A program made the position numbers and the translations under genes. The notes beneath the pieces are model-generated. The model was not told where the DNA came from. It ran no database searches and saw only the letters and a list, made by a program, of their open reading frames with translations. DNA of 64,000 nt from Alteripontixanthobacter maritimus (GTDB lineage Bacteria; Pseudomonadota; Alphaproteobacteria; Sphingomonadales; Sphingomonadaceae). This document shows positions 17,518-26,498 of the stretch, in pieces. The stretch's first letter is position 1. Each line of letters begins with the position of its first letter. Location: contig NZ_QBKA01000002.1 of NCBI RefSeq assembly GCF_003340475.1, forward strand, positions 1,559,501-1,623,500. Reading direction: 5' to 3'.

Positions 17518-18897
17518 ATGGCCACTCCCACCCCCCGAAAGTTCAGCCGGCCCCAGGCCGGAGCGATCGATACGCGCGCAATCTGGGCGATCGCACTGCC
17601 TGCCATGGTCACAAACGTGGCGACCGCACTGATAGGGATCGGGGACATCTGGATCGTCGGACGTCTGGAAGATGCCGCCGCACAAGGCGCGGTCGATGTG
17701 GGCGCGCGATTGTTTGCAGTGCTGTTCACTGTGATGAACTTCTTGAAAACCGGAACGACGGGACTGGTGGCGCAGGACGGCACCCGGGCCGCCACCAATG
17801 GCGCGTGTATGTCCAGTGCCGAGGCGCAGGCGGCCACGCTGGTGCGCGGGCTGGCTATCGGCGCTGCGATAGCGACAGCGTTGCTCCTCCTGAAACCGGT
17901 GTTGCTGCCAGCCATGCTGGACGTGTTGGGCGCGGACGGCGCGGTGCTGGGCGCGGCGCGCGCCTATGCCGATATCCGGTACTGGAGCGCGCCGGGTGTC
18001 ATGCTCAACCTGGCGCTGATCGGCTTTTTGGTGGGACGGCGCCAGATGAAAGCGGTGCTGCTGTTCGAAGTTGCCTACAACTTCGTCAACGTAGTGTTGG
18101 GGCTGTGGTTCGTGCTGGCGCTCGACTTCGGCATTGCAGGGATCGGCTGGTCCAGCTTCATTGCCGAATATGCCAAGCTTTTCGCCGTGCTGCTGTTTGT
18201 TGTTGGCGGAACGCGCGGTGCGCCGGTGCTGGCTGCGCTGCGTCGCCGGTCGGTGCTGCGGTGGGAGAAGCTTGCCCCTTTCCTGTCGGTCAATCGCGAC
18301 CTGTTCTTCCGTACTCTCGTACTGGCTGTATCGCTCGCGGCGCTGACGCGGATTTCGGCGGATCGCGGGGCGGTAACCCTGGCCGCCAACGGTATCATCT
18401 ACCAATTGTTCGTGTTCAGCGCGCTGCTGCTCGACGGGTTCGAAAATGCCGCACAGGTGTTGAACGGCGAAAGACTGGGAGCGAAAGACCGCAAGGGCTT
18501 CAGCGCTTACACGCGGGCCATCTTGTTGCGGGGACTAAGCGCAGCGGTGATCGTCGCGGGTGTGTTCGCGCTGTTCGGTGGGCCAATCCTTGCAAGTTTC
18601 GCGGCAACGGATGCGGTTGAGGCGACCGCGCGCAACCATGCGATATGGCTAGTCGTCATACCCTTCGCAGGCGTAGCCAGCTTCGTATTCGACGGGGTTT
18701 TTGTCGGGGCCAGCTGGACCCGCGCGTTGTTCGGTACAATGGCCGGTGCGGCGGCGGTTTACGCGCTGTCGCTATGGCTGACATGGAACTGGGGAAATGA
18801 CGGGCTCTGGTTCAGCTTCACGCTGTTCCTTGGCCTGCGCGCCATTCTCCAGGCGACGATCATGCCGCGCCTGCTTCGGCAAAGTTTCGGCGCCTAG
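17518..18897 (+). CDS. MATE family efflux transporter
   Basis: A 459-residue integral membrane protein with about 12 hydrophobic helices in two similar halves. The N-terminal IWAIALPAMVTNVATALIGI is the typical MATE helix 1, and VMNFLKTGTTGLVAQ (near residues 75-89) the helix 2 region, as in DinF-like members. MATE proteins export cationic drugs or metabolites using Na+ or H+. ATG 17518 is chosen because the preceding open codons fall in the divergent promoter. It overlaps the end of the L,D-transpeptidase gene by 4 bp. Confidence 0.9.
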   Translation: MATPTPRKFSRPQAGAIDTRAIWAIALPAMVTNVATALIGIGDIWIVGRLEDAAAQGAVDVGARLFAVLFTVMNFLKTGTTGLVAQDGTRAATNGACMSSAEAQAATLVRGLAIGAAIATALLLLKPVLLPAMLDVLGADGAVLGAARAYADIRYWSAPGVMLNLALIGFLVGRRQMKAVLLFEVAYNFVNVVLGLWFVLALDFGIAGIGWSSFIAEYAKLFAVLLFVVGGTRGAPVLAALRRRSVLRWEKLAPFLSVNRDLFFRTLVLAVSLAALTRISADRGAVTLAANGIIYQLFVFSALLLDGFENAAQVLNGERLGAKDRKGFSAYTRAILLRGLSAAVIVAGVFALFGGPILASFAATDAVEATARNHAIWLVVIPFAGVASFVFDGVFVGASWTRALFGTMAGAAAVYALSLWLTWNWGNDGLWFSFTLFLGLRAILQATIMPRLLRQSFGA

Positions 18898-19913
18898 ACG
18901 AATTTTACGGGCGTGCCGCGCTTTACGGCTTTCATCAGTTCCCGCGCATCCCAGTTGGTCAGGCGGACGCAGCCATGGCTGTTGGTCTTGCCGATCAGCT
19001 GAGGGTCGGGCGAGCCGTGAATGCCATAACCATCCTTGCTCAAATCGATCCACACACCGCCCACGGGATTGTTCGGGCCAGCAGCAATCATGAACTTCTT
19101 GTCCGGACCCCATTTCTGATCGTCGGGATCGAATGTATAACTTGCGGCAGGCGCAATCGCGTTGACTTCCATGTCACCGCTAGGGCTCGGAAAGTCGCTG
19201 CTGCCGATAGTGGCGGGAAAACTAGCCAGCAGCTTGCCATCCTTGTCGAGCGCGACCAGCTCGCCATCACCCTTACGAATTTCAATCACGGCGATGTCGA
19301 TATCGAGGGGTGCGGTGCGGCGGCTGACCACGTTCAGCTTGTCGCCAGCCTTTAATTTCCCAAAATCGACTTTCGGGTTCATGGCCTTCAGGAAATCCTG
19401 ATCCATATGGAAGTTTTCCGCAAACCGTTCGAGCGCGGTGGTGTAGCTCAAACGCTTCAACTTCGACTTCGCTTCGAAATCGTTGGGAATCTCGACGAAT
19501 TCATAATTCATATCTTTGTCCGTCACCGTGTAAGTGCGGAAGATATCGCCGGTCTGGCTGTCGAGCAGGCTGCGGATCAGCTTAGTATCGATGTGTGTGC
19601 CGTCCTTCAGCCCGTTTGCCTTGCGGTAGGCTGCAATGGCACGTTCGGTGTTGCCACCGCCCCGGCCATCGATGACACCGGGCGAATGGCGGCTGCGATC
19701 CAGCATCACCTGGATGGCGATATTGCGGACATCACGCTTGCCAAGGTCGGATTTCTTCAACCCCTTCGGCAGTTTCACCGTCAGCGGTCCATAATTGTCG
19801 GTGACCCGGCTTGCGCTGGACGACGATGAGGACTGCGCCTGCACGGCCGGCGATGCGGTCAGAGCGATGGCGGTGAGCGAAACGGCGGCGAGGCTGGCTG
19901 TAATGATACGCAT
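18894..19913 (-). CDS. L,D-transpeptidase (YkuD domain), secreted
   Basis: A 339-residue exported protein: signal peptide MRIITASLAAVSLTAIALTA with cleavage near VQAQ, a Ser-rich stretch, and then a peptidoglycan-binding-like domain (IDGRGGGNTERAIAAYRKAN). A LysM-like segment follows (NFHMDQDFLKAMNPKVDFG), then the YkuD domain. The active-site motif is HGSPDPQLIGKTNSHGCVRL with catalytic Cys315. It makes 3-3 crosslinks in peptidoglycan or attaches proteins to it. Length fits sphingomonad homologues. Convergent with the MATE gene. Confidence 0.93.
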   Translation of the reverse strand: MRIITASLAAVSLTAIALTASPAVQAQSSSSSSASRVTDNYGPLTVKLPKGLKKSDLGKRDVRNIAIQVMLDRSRHSPGVIDGRGGGNTERAIAAYRKANGLKDGTHIDTKLIRSLLDSQTGDIFRTYTVTDKDMNYEFVEIPNDFEAKSKLKRLSYTTALERFAENFHMDQDFLKAMNPKVDFGKLKAGDKLNVVSRRTAPLDIDIAVIEIRKGDGELVALDKDGKLLASFPATIGSSDFPSPSGDMEVNAIAPAASYTFDPDDQKWGPDKKFMIAAGPNNPVGGVWIDLSKDGYGIHGSPDPQLIGKTNSHGCVRLTNWDARELMKAVKRGTPVKFV

Positions 19914-19961
19914 GATCAGGTAACTTACCGCCCCCTGATTGTATCCCGCACCCAGGAAATA

Positions 19962-21326
19962 TCAGGGCTTTATCGCTCCCGGCTCGTTGGCGAGAATGCG
20001 CGCGACTTCGGTCCAGACGGCCACATTCTGCCGCAATTGCACGGGATCGATCTTATCTAGCGTATCGTCTGGCGTGTGGTGCAGGTCGAAATAACGGGTG
20101 CCGTCCTGCTGCAAATCGATAATCGCGGTTTTCTGGTCGCGGGCGATGTTGATGTCTGCGCCGCCGGTCGCCACGATGCTACTGTCCGCCACGCCGAAGC
20201 GCGCGATGGAGGCGGCGATCTTCGCGTGGAGATCGGGGTTCGTATCGCGGAAATTGCTTTCGAAGCGCCAGATGCGGTCTGCGCCAAAATCGCTCTCCAG
20301 CGCCACCGCGATGGGTTCATCGAGATGCGCCTTTGAATATTCGATGGAGCCGAACAGGCCGACTTCCTCAGCGCCCGCAAACAACACCCGGATAGTACGC
20401 AATGGCTGGCCGTCACGGCTGGCGTGTTTGGCTGCTGCCGCTACGATGCCGCAACCGGCCCCATCGTCGAACGCGCCGGTGCCGTTCCACCAGCTATCCA
20501 GATGACACGCAAGCAGTACCGGCGGCAGCGCTGGATCCCGGCCAACGATTTCGCCCACCACATTGCCGCTGGTCGTCACGCCCAGATCGCGCGGTGTCAG
20601 CACCAGCTTCATGGTTATGGGCTGGCCATTCGCCCGATCGAACATGCGTTCCAGATTGGCTGCATCCGGTAGGCTCAGCGCGCCGGCCGGGGTCGCCTCG
20701 ACACCGCGAAAGCTGGTGCCGCCTGTATGCGGGTTGCGGTGGTAATCCGTGCCCACCGACTTGATGACCGTGGCGACAGCGCCCTTTCCGGCGGCGATAC
20801 CCGCCCCGACCCAGCGCGCCGGCCCGGCAAAGCCATATTGCGAACCGTCCTGCGTGGGCGTCATGCTGTGCGAGATATAGGCGATCTTGCCGGCAAGGCT
20901 GCCATCGGGCGCGGCGCGCAGTTCTGCCACGTTTCCGAATTCCACTACTTCCGCAGTAATCCCTTCCGGCTCGGTCGACACGCTGTTGCCGAGCGGAGCG
21001 ATCACGAAGGGCTGCGGAAACGGGCTGACGATTTCGGCGCTGGGGTTCTTGCCCGGCACCCAGGTCGGCATTTCGAAAGGCTCGTCCGCCACATTGGCAA
21101 AGCCGTTCGCTTTCAGCCACGCCACCGCCCAGTCACGCCCGCGTTTTTCCGCCTCGGTCCCGGCCTGCCGCGGGCCTACTTCGGTCGTAATACCTTCCAC
21201 GAAATCATATGCGATCGTGTCCGATGTCAGAGCCGTAGCGGCGGCGTCCAGGTGATCGTCTGCAAGGGCGATGTGCGGGATGGATATGGCGGTGAGAGCG
21301 GCAAGCGCGTAAAGGCTGGTTTTCAT
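19962..21326 (-). CDS. M28 family metallopeptidase, secreted
   Basis: A 454-residue exported aminopeptidase-like protein. The signal peptide is MKTSLYALAALTAISIPHIALA. The protease-associated insert lies around residues 130-215. The di-zinc ligands are in order CHLDSW, GAFDDGAG, AGAEEVGL, ESDFG and HHTPDDT, so the active site looks intact. Such enzymes degrade peptides or dipeptides in the periplasm. The ATG at 21326 gives a good signal peptide; the 16 codons upstream do not. Confidence 0.93.
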   Translation of the reverse strand: MKTSLYALAALTAISIPHIALADDHLDAAATALTSDTIAYDFVEGITTEVGPRQAGTEAEKRGRDWAVAWLKANGFANVADEPFEMPTWVPGKNPSAEIVSPFPQPFVIAPLGNSVSTEPEGITAEVVEFGNVAELRAAPDGSLAGKIAYISHSMTPTQDGSQYGFAGPARWVGAGIAAGKGAVATVIKSVGTDYHRNPHTGGTSFRGVEATPAGALSLPDAANLERMFDRANGQPITMKLVLTPRDLGVTTSGNVVGEIVGRDPALPPVLLACHLDSWWNGTGAFDDGAGCGIVAAAAKHASRDGQPLRTIRVLFAGAEEVGLFGSIEYSKAHLDEPIAVALESDFGADRIWRFESNFRDTNPDLHAKIAASIARFGVADSSIVATGGADINIARDQKTAIIDLQQDGTRYFDLHHTPDDTLDKIDPVQLRQNVAVWTEVARILANEPGAIKP

Positions 21327-21438
21327 GGCCGCGTTGCTATCGACGCCCGCGCCCCAAGTCCAGCTTGCCCGCACGCACGCGAACCTCTATCTCCGCGGCA
21401 ATCCCATTTTTGCCAGATCGAATTGAAGAGGACGCCCG

Positions 21439-23118
<1,680 letters not shown>

Positions 23119-23127
23119 TTTTCGGCG

Positions 23128-23150
23128 CGGGGCGGCGATGGTCCGCCCCG
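23128..23150 (+). terminator. GC-rich hairpin between ettA and the PNPOx-like gene
   Basis: CGGGGCGG (23128-23135) and CCGCCCCG (23143-23150) form a perfect 8-bp stem with a 7-base loop, 10 bp after the ettA stop. There is no T-run on the plus strand. On the minus strand AAAATT follows, with little T. It lies between two convergent genes and may end either transcript. Confidence 0.5.
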
Positions 23151-23168
23151 TTGACGTGCAAGTGTACT

Positions 23169-23747
23169 TTAGGGTGAAACCCAGCGCCCACCCCCACCAT
23201 CGGCCAGATCGAAAACAGCGCGCCGGTGACCGGTATGCGCGAGGCTGAACCAGTCCGCCCGTTCGATCCGAACGAGCAGGATGGCGAAATTCGTGCGCGC
23301 CGGTAGCAGCTCCTCATCGGTTGGTTCGACACCCTCGAAGCGTTTCGGCAGGCCACTTGTCGGCACATCGGACACCGCGCCGGGCCCTTCGCCAAGATAG
23401 CAGCGGCGCGCAAAATTGTCGCTGTTCGCCCAGGCCGAATCGACAAGTGGCGTGCTGCGTTCGATGCTGGCCGTGCCGCGCAGGCGCAGCTGCAGTTTCT
23501 CGCCCCGGTCGTAGCCTACTATGCCGACTGCCGGGTTGCTTTCTATCACCACAACTTTTGGTGAGCGGACATCCGTGTGGAAACGCAGCGTCCAGCTCCC
23601 CGCGTCGAACGCGCGCACCACCATCACCCGCGCATCGGTATCGCTCGTGGCCACAATCGGCGTATGCAGCGGATTACGCCGGTTGGCAGCAGCATCCGCA
23701 AGGCGGCTGGCAATGTCGGCGCGAATATCATCCAGAGTTTCAATCAT
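23169..23747 (-). CDS. Pyridoxamine 5'-phosphate oxidase-like flavoprotein
   Basis: A 192-residue split-barrel protein. PLHTPIVATSDTDARVMVVRAFDAG followed by LRFHTDVRSPKVVVIESNPAVGIVGYD is the standard PNPOx-like barrel that binds FMN (sequence read in parts). The C-terminal FAILLVRIERADWFSLAHTGHRRAVF is typical of the DUF/PNPOx-like group and not of PdxH itself, whose phosphate-binding motifs are missing. Role unknown; an FMN- or haem-linked oxidoreductase is likely. The start MIETLDDIRAD is preferred to an upstream Met. Convergent with ettA. Confidence 0.82.
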   Translation of the reverse strand: MIETLDDIRADIASRLADAAANRRNPLHTPIVATSDTDARVMVVRAFDAGSWTLRFHTDVRSPKVVVIESNPAVGIVGYDRGEKLQLRLRGTASIERSTPLVDSAWANSDNFARRCYLGEGPGAVSDVPTSGLPKRFEGVEPTDEELLPARTNFAILLVRIERADWFSLAHTGHRRAVFDLADGGGGRWVSP

Positions 23748-23844
23748 GGCTGGCACACGCGCATGAGGTGCGCCTTTGTCAAGCGGTGGCCACCGACTAG
23801 CGTTGCGCACCACAGCATGCTGTTCAGGATAAACGCCCCCAATA

Positions 23845-23871
23845 TGAACAACAACCGTAACACTTTGTTCA
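23845..23871. promoter_or_regulatory. TGAACAA/TTGTTCA inverted repeat upstream of the RcnB-like gene
   Basis: TGAACAA (23845-23851) and TTGTTCA (23865-23871) form a perfect 7-bp inverted repeat with a 13-bp spacer, and another TGTTCAG half-site lies at 23821-23827. It sits about 80 bp before the ATG at 23954 and could be an operator. No regulator is adjacent, so this is only a candidate. Confidence 0.3.
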
Positions 23872-23953
23872 GATATGGGTCAGTGTGCATTGCCTACAAC
23901 AGCTTATCAAATCGCCGCGCAAGGTGGGGGCGGCACGCTAACGGAGGGCGGCA

Positions 23954-25045
23954 ATGACTATCGATACACTTTTGAAAGGTTCCGGCATGGCAGCAATTGC
24001 TGCCGTGTTGGCCTTTGGGGCAACACCGGCGGCGATGGCCGCGGTTGCCGCGACCGAAGCGGCTGCCGAACGGCCGGACCGGGAGCGTGGTTATACTCGC
24101 GACAAGCAGACGCGCGGTGAGCGTCGGGCTGCGCGACAGCAGCGGAAGGAAGCCCGCAGTGAGCGTCCACGCGCTCGCAAACAACAGGCCGCACCCCGCC
24201 GTGCCCCAGCGAGAGCTACACAGCAGCAACGTCAGGCTCGCCGTGCAGCAGTTGCGCCTAATCGCGCCCGCAATGTCGATCGTGTCGATGCGCGCCGTCA
24301 GGCGGCAGTACGCCAACAGGCCGCGCAGCGCCGCGATAACGCTCGCCGCGACAGATCACAGCGTAGTGATCGCGCCGACCGGTTCCGCCGGGGTGATCGC
24401 CGCGGCGGTGTGACGGACCAGACCCGCCGGATCGAGCAGGCGCGCCGCGATGCAATTCGCAACAATCGCGGTGACTACCGCAGGGATGCTAGGCGTGATG
24501 CACGACGGGATGCTAGGCGCGATGCTCGCCAGGACGCCAGGCGCGATGCCCGCCGTGATGCGCGGCAGGATGCAAGGCGCGACGCACGGCGCGATCGCCG
24601 TCAGGACGCGCGTCGGGACGCTCGCCGTGATCGCAGGCAGGACGCCCGCCGCGACTGGCGCCGCGACCAGCGTCAGGATGCGCGCCAGGACTGGCGTCGT
24701 GACCAGCGCCGCGAGGCACGCCGCGATGCGCGCCGTTGGAACCGCCAAGCCTGGCGCAACAACAACCGGTACAACTGGTACAATTACCGGAACAATCACC
24801 GTAACGTCTTCCGTCTGGGCCGGTACTATTCGCCGTATCGGAATTACCGCTATAGCCGCCTGAACGTCGGGTTCTTCCTGGGGAGTGGGTTCTACAGCAG
24901 CCGTTACTGGATCAACGATCCATGGAATTATCGCCTTCCGGCCGCCTATGAAGGTTATCGCTGGGTCCGGTATTACGACGATGTGCTGCTGGTCGATACC
25001 TACACCGGCGAAGTGGTGGACGTGATCTACGACTTCTTCTGGTAA
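23954..25045 (+). CDS. Exported Arg-rich RcnB-like protein with RRDA tetrapeptide repeats
   Basis: A 363-residue, extremely basic exported protein. Residues 1-29 look like a signal peptide (MAAIAAVLAFGATPAAMA). Residues 40-175 are rich in Arg, Gln and Ala. Residues 176-259 are 21 unbroken tetrapeptides of the type R-R/Q-D-A. The last 70 residues (YSPYRNYRYSRLNVGFF to YEGYRWVRYYDDVLLVDTYTGEVVDVIYDFFW, read in parts) match the RcnB C-terminal domain, a periplasmic fold linked to metal homeostasis in E. coli. GGAGGG lies 6 bp before the ATG. Function unknown; charged periplasmic binding to envelope polymers or metals is inference. Confidence 0.88.
   Translation: MTIDTLLKGSGMAAIAAVLAFGATPAAMAAVAATEAAAERPDRERGYTRDKQTRGERRAARQQRKEARSERPRARKQQAAPRRAPARATQQQRQARRAAVAPNRARNVDRVDARRQAAVRQQAAQRRDNARRDRSQRSDRADRFRRGDRRGGVTDQTRRIEQARRDAIRNNRGDYRRDARRDARRDARRDARQDARRDARRDARQDARRDARRDRRQDARRDARRDRRQDARRDWRRDQRQDARQDWRRDQRREARRDARRWNRQAWRNNNRYNWYNYRNNHRNVFRLGRYYSPYRNYRYSRLNVGFFLGSGFYSSRYWINDPWNYRLPAAYEGYRWVRYYDDVLLVDTYTGEVVDVIYDFFW
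24479..24730 (+). repeat. 21 x 12-nt in-frame repeat encoding R-R/Q-D-A units
   Basis: Twenty-one consecutive 12-base codon quartets encode RRDA or close variants (RQDA, RRDR, RRDW, RRDQ, RQDW, RREA). Third codon positions and Arg codon choice vary freely: CGC, CGT, CGG, CGA and AGG are all used. The DNA copies have therefore diverged while the peptide pattern is kept. Confidence 0.9.
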
Positions 25046-25071
25046 GACATCAGTGTAGGATAGAGGTGACA

Positions 25072-25111
25072 GACGAAGCCCTCGCAGCTGGATCGCTGCG
25101 GGGGCTTCGTC
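25072..25111. terminator. Strong bidirectional hairpin between the RcnB-like and b561 genes
   Basis: GACGAAGCCC (25072-25081) pairs exactly with GGGCTTCGTC (25102-25111), and the inner CGCAGC/GCTGCG extends the stem around a small loop. It sits between two convergent genes, 26 bp after one stop and 4 bp from the other. The T-run is weak on both sides, but stem strength and position suggest a shared terminator. Confidence 0.8.
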
Positions 25112-25115
25112 ACGT

Positions 25116-25697
25116 TTACGGCTCTATCGTCCTGGCGGGCGCACCGCCGACCTTGCCGAAAGGCAACATTCGGAAGATACCGCCGTCTCTGTCGAAGAAC
25201 GTATGTTTCAGCGCACCCAGAATATGCAGCGCGACGAGATACACCATGATCTCGCCACCGGTCCCATGAATGCCGAAAATCGTCTCCGCCAATGCGCTGT
25301 TCTCGCCCACCGGGAGCGGCGGCATCGTAAACAGGCCGAACATGTCTATGCTCCGCCCGGCCAGCGAGTTTGCCAGCCAGCCGCCGATCGGCAGCCCGAT
25401 CAAAAGAATGTAGAAAACGAGATGCGTGGTCCGGGCAAGCACCCGCTCCCACGTTTTGTAGTTGGCGGGCAATGGCGGAATTTTGTGCGTGAGGCGCCAT
25501 GCGATGCGGCCCAGCGTCAGCACCAGGATGGTAATGCCCAGCGCCTTGTGATCTGCGAAGATGGCGATCGCTTCGCTGCGAGTGGCGGCATGTTCGGCAT
25601 TTTCGGCCAGCCGCCAGTTCCAGATGACCGCCACGGCAATTACCCAGTGAAACAGCATCGCGGCCAGCGAATAACGGTGTTTGGCAGTCTCAGTCAT
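25116..25697 (-). CDS. Cytochrome b561 family protein
   Basis: A 193-residue membrane protein with four hydrophobic helices. MLFHWVIAVAVIWNWRLA opens helix 1 with His17, and FADHKALGITILVLTLGRIAW holds His50 in helix 2. His144, His158 and His165 lie in the later helices (FGIHGTGGEI and LVALHILGALKH). These are the expected ligands for two b-type haems in the di-haem b561 group, which moves electrons across the inner membrane, often from quinol. Not part of an operon here. Confidence 0.9.
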   Translation of the reverse strand: MTETAKHRYSLAAMLFHWVIAVAVIWNWRLAENAEHAATRSEAIAIFADHKALGITILVLTLGRIAWRLTHKIPPLPANYKTWERVLARTTHLVFYILLIGLPIGGWLANSLAGRSIDMFGLFTMPPLPVGENSALAETIFGIHGTGGEIMVYLVALHILGALKHTFFDRDGGIFRMLPFGKVGGAPARTIEP

Positions 25698-25814
25698 CGC
25701 GCGCTCCTATGGTTGATGACCGGCAGAATAATACGCTGGTACGAGTATGGCAAAACTACGCGTATCTGCATAAGCTTCGATTGTAGATAAGCGCGAGCTT
25801 GTTACACTGGCACG

Positions 25815-26492
25815 ATGACGATCACGCACACCACATTACCCGCGCCGGACAAGGCTGCCCTCGCCCGCCAGGGTCGCGCCGTGCGCAAACGGTTGCAGGC
25901 CGATCCACGCGCCTACCAGGTACCGACGGACAAGGCGGAAATCTTTGCCTTCGGGGACTTTCTTACCGCGTCGGAATGCCGCCGACTGACCGGCCTGATC
26001 GACGATATCGCCACTCCCAGCCAGCTGCATGAGCAGGCTTATGTGGAGGGGTTTCGGACGTCATACTCGGGCAATTTCGACCCCCATGCGCCGTTCATTC
26101 GCGGCATCTCCCGCCGGATCGACGATCTGCTGGGCGTGGACGACAATATGGGCGAGGCGATTCAGGGGCAGCGTTATCTGCCGGGCCAGCAGTTCAAACC
26201 GCACAATGACTGGTTCTATACCGACCAGGATTATTGGGAGATCGAACGCAAGCGCGGCGGGCAGCGCAGCTGGACGGCGATGGCTTTCCTCAACGAAGTG
26301 GAAGCCGGCGGCACCACCGATTTCACCGAAGTCGGTATCTCCATCGAACCCAAGCCCGGCGTGCTGCTGGTCTGGAACAACGCCCTGCCCGACGGGATGC
26401 CCAACGAAGATACGATGCACGCCGGCACCCCGGTGGAAGCAGGCGTCAAATACGTCATCACCAAATGGTATCGCACGCGCAAATGGAATTGA
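25815..26492 (+). CDS. 2-oxoglutarate/Fe(II) oxygenase (prolyl 4-hydroxylase-like)
   Basis: A 225-residue cytoplasmic dioxygenase of the prolyl-4-hydroxylase alpha-subunit type. Iron ligands are His130 and Asp132 in QQFKPHNDWFYTD and His202 in DTMHAGTPV. Lys212 in GVKYVITKWYR should bind 2-oxoglutarate. The double-stranded beta-helix between them includes LNEVEAGGTTDFTEVGISI and GVLLVWNN. In bacteria these act on elongation factor Tu or small peptides; the substrate here is unknown. The first 40 residues look like a small helical extension. Confidence 0.93.
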   Translation: MTITHTTLPAPDKAALARQGRAVRKRLQADPRAYQVPTDKAEIFAFGDFLTASECRRLTGLIDDIATPSQLHEQAYVEGFRTSYSGNFDPHAPFIRGISRRIDDLLGVDDNMGEAIQGQRYLPGQQFKPHNDWFYTDQDYWEIERKRGGQRSWTAMAFLNEVEAGGTTDFTEVGISIEPKPGVLLVWNNALPDGMPNEDTMHAGTPVEAGVKYVITKWYRTRKWN

Positions 26493-26498
26493 GGGTGG

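Noticed and set aside
24479-24730. CRISPR-like array from the 12-nt repeat
   Set aside because: The units are contiguous, in frame and coding, with no spacers.
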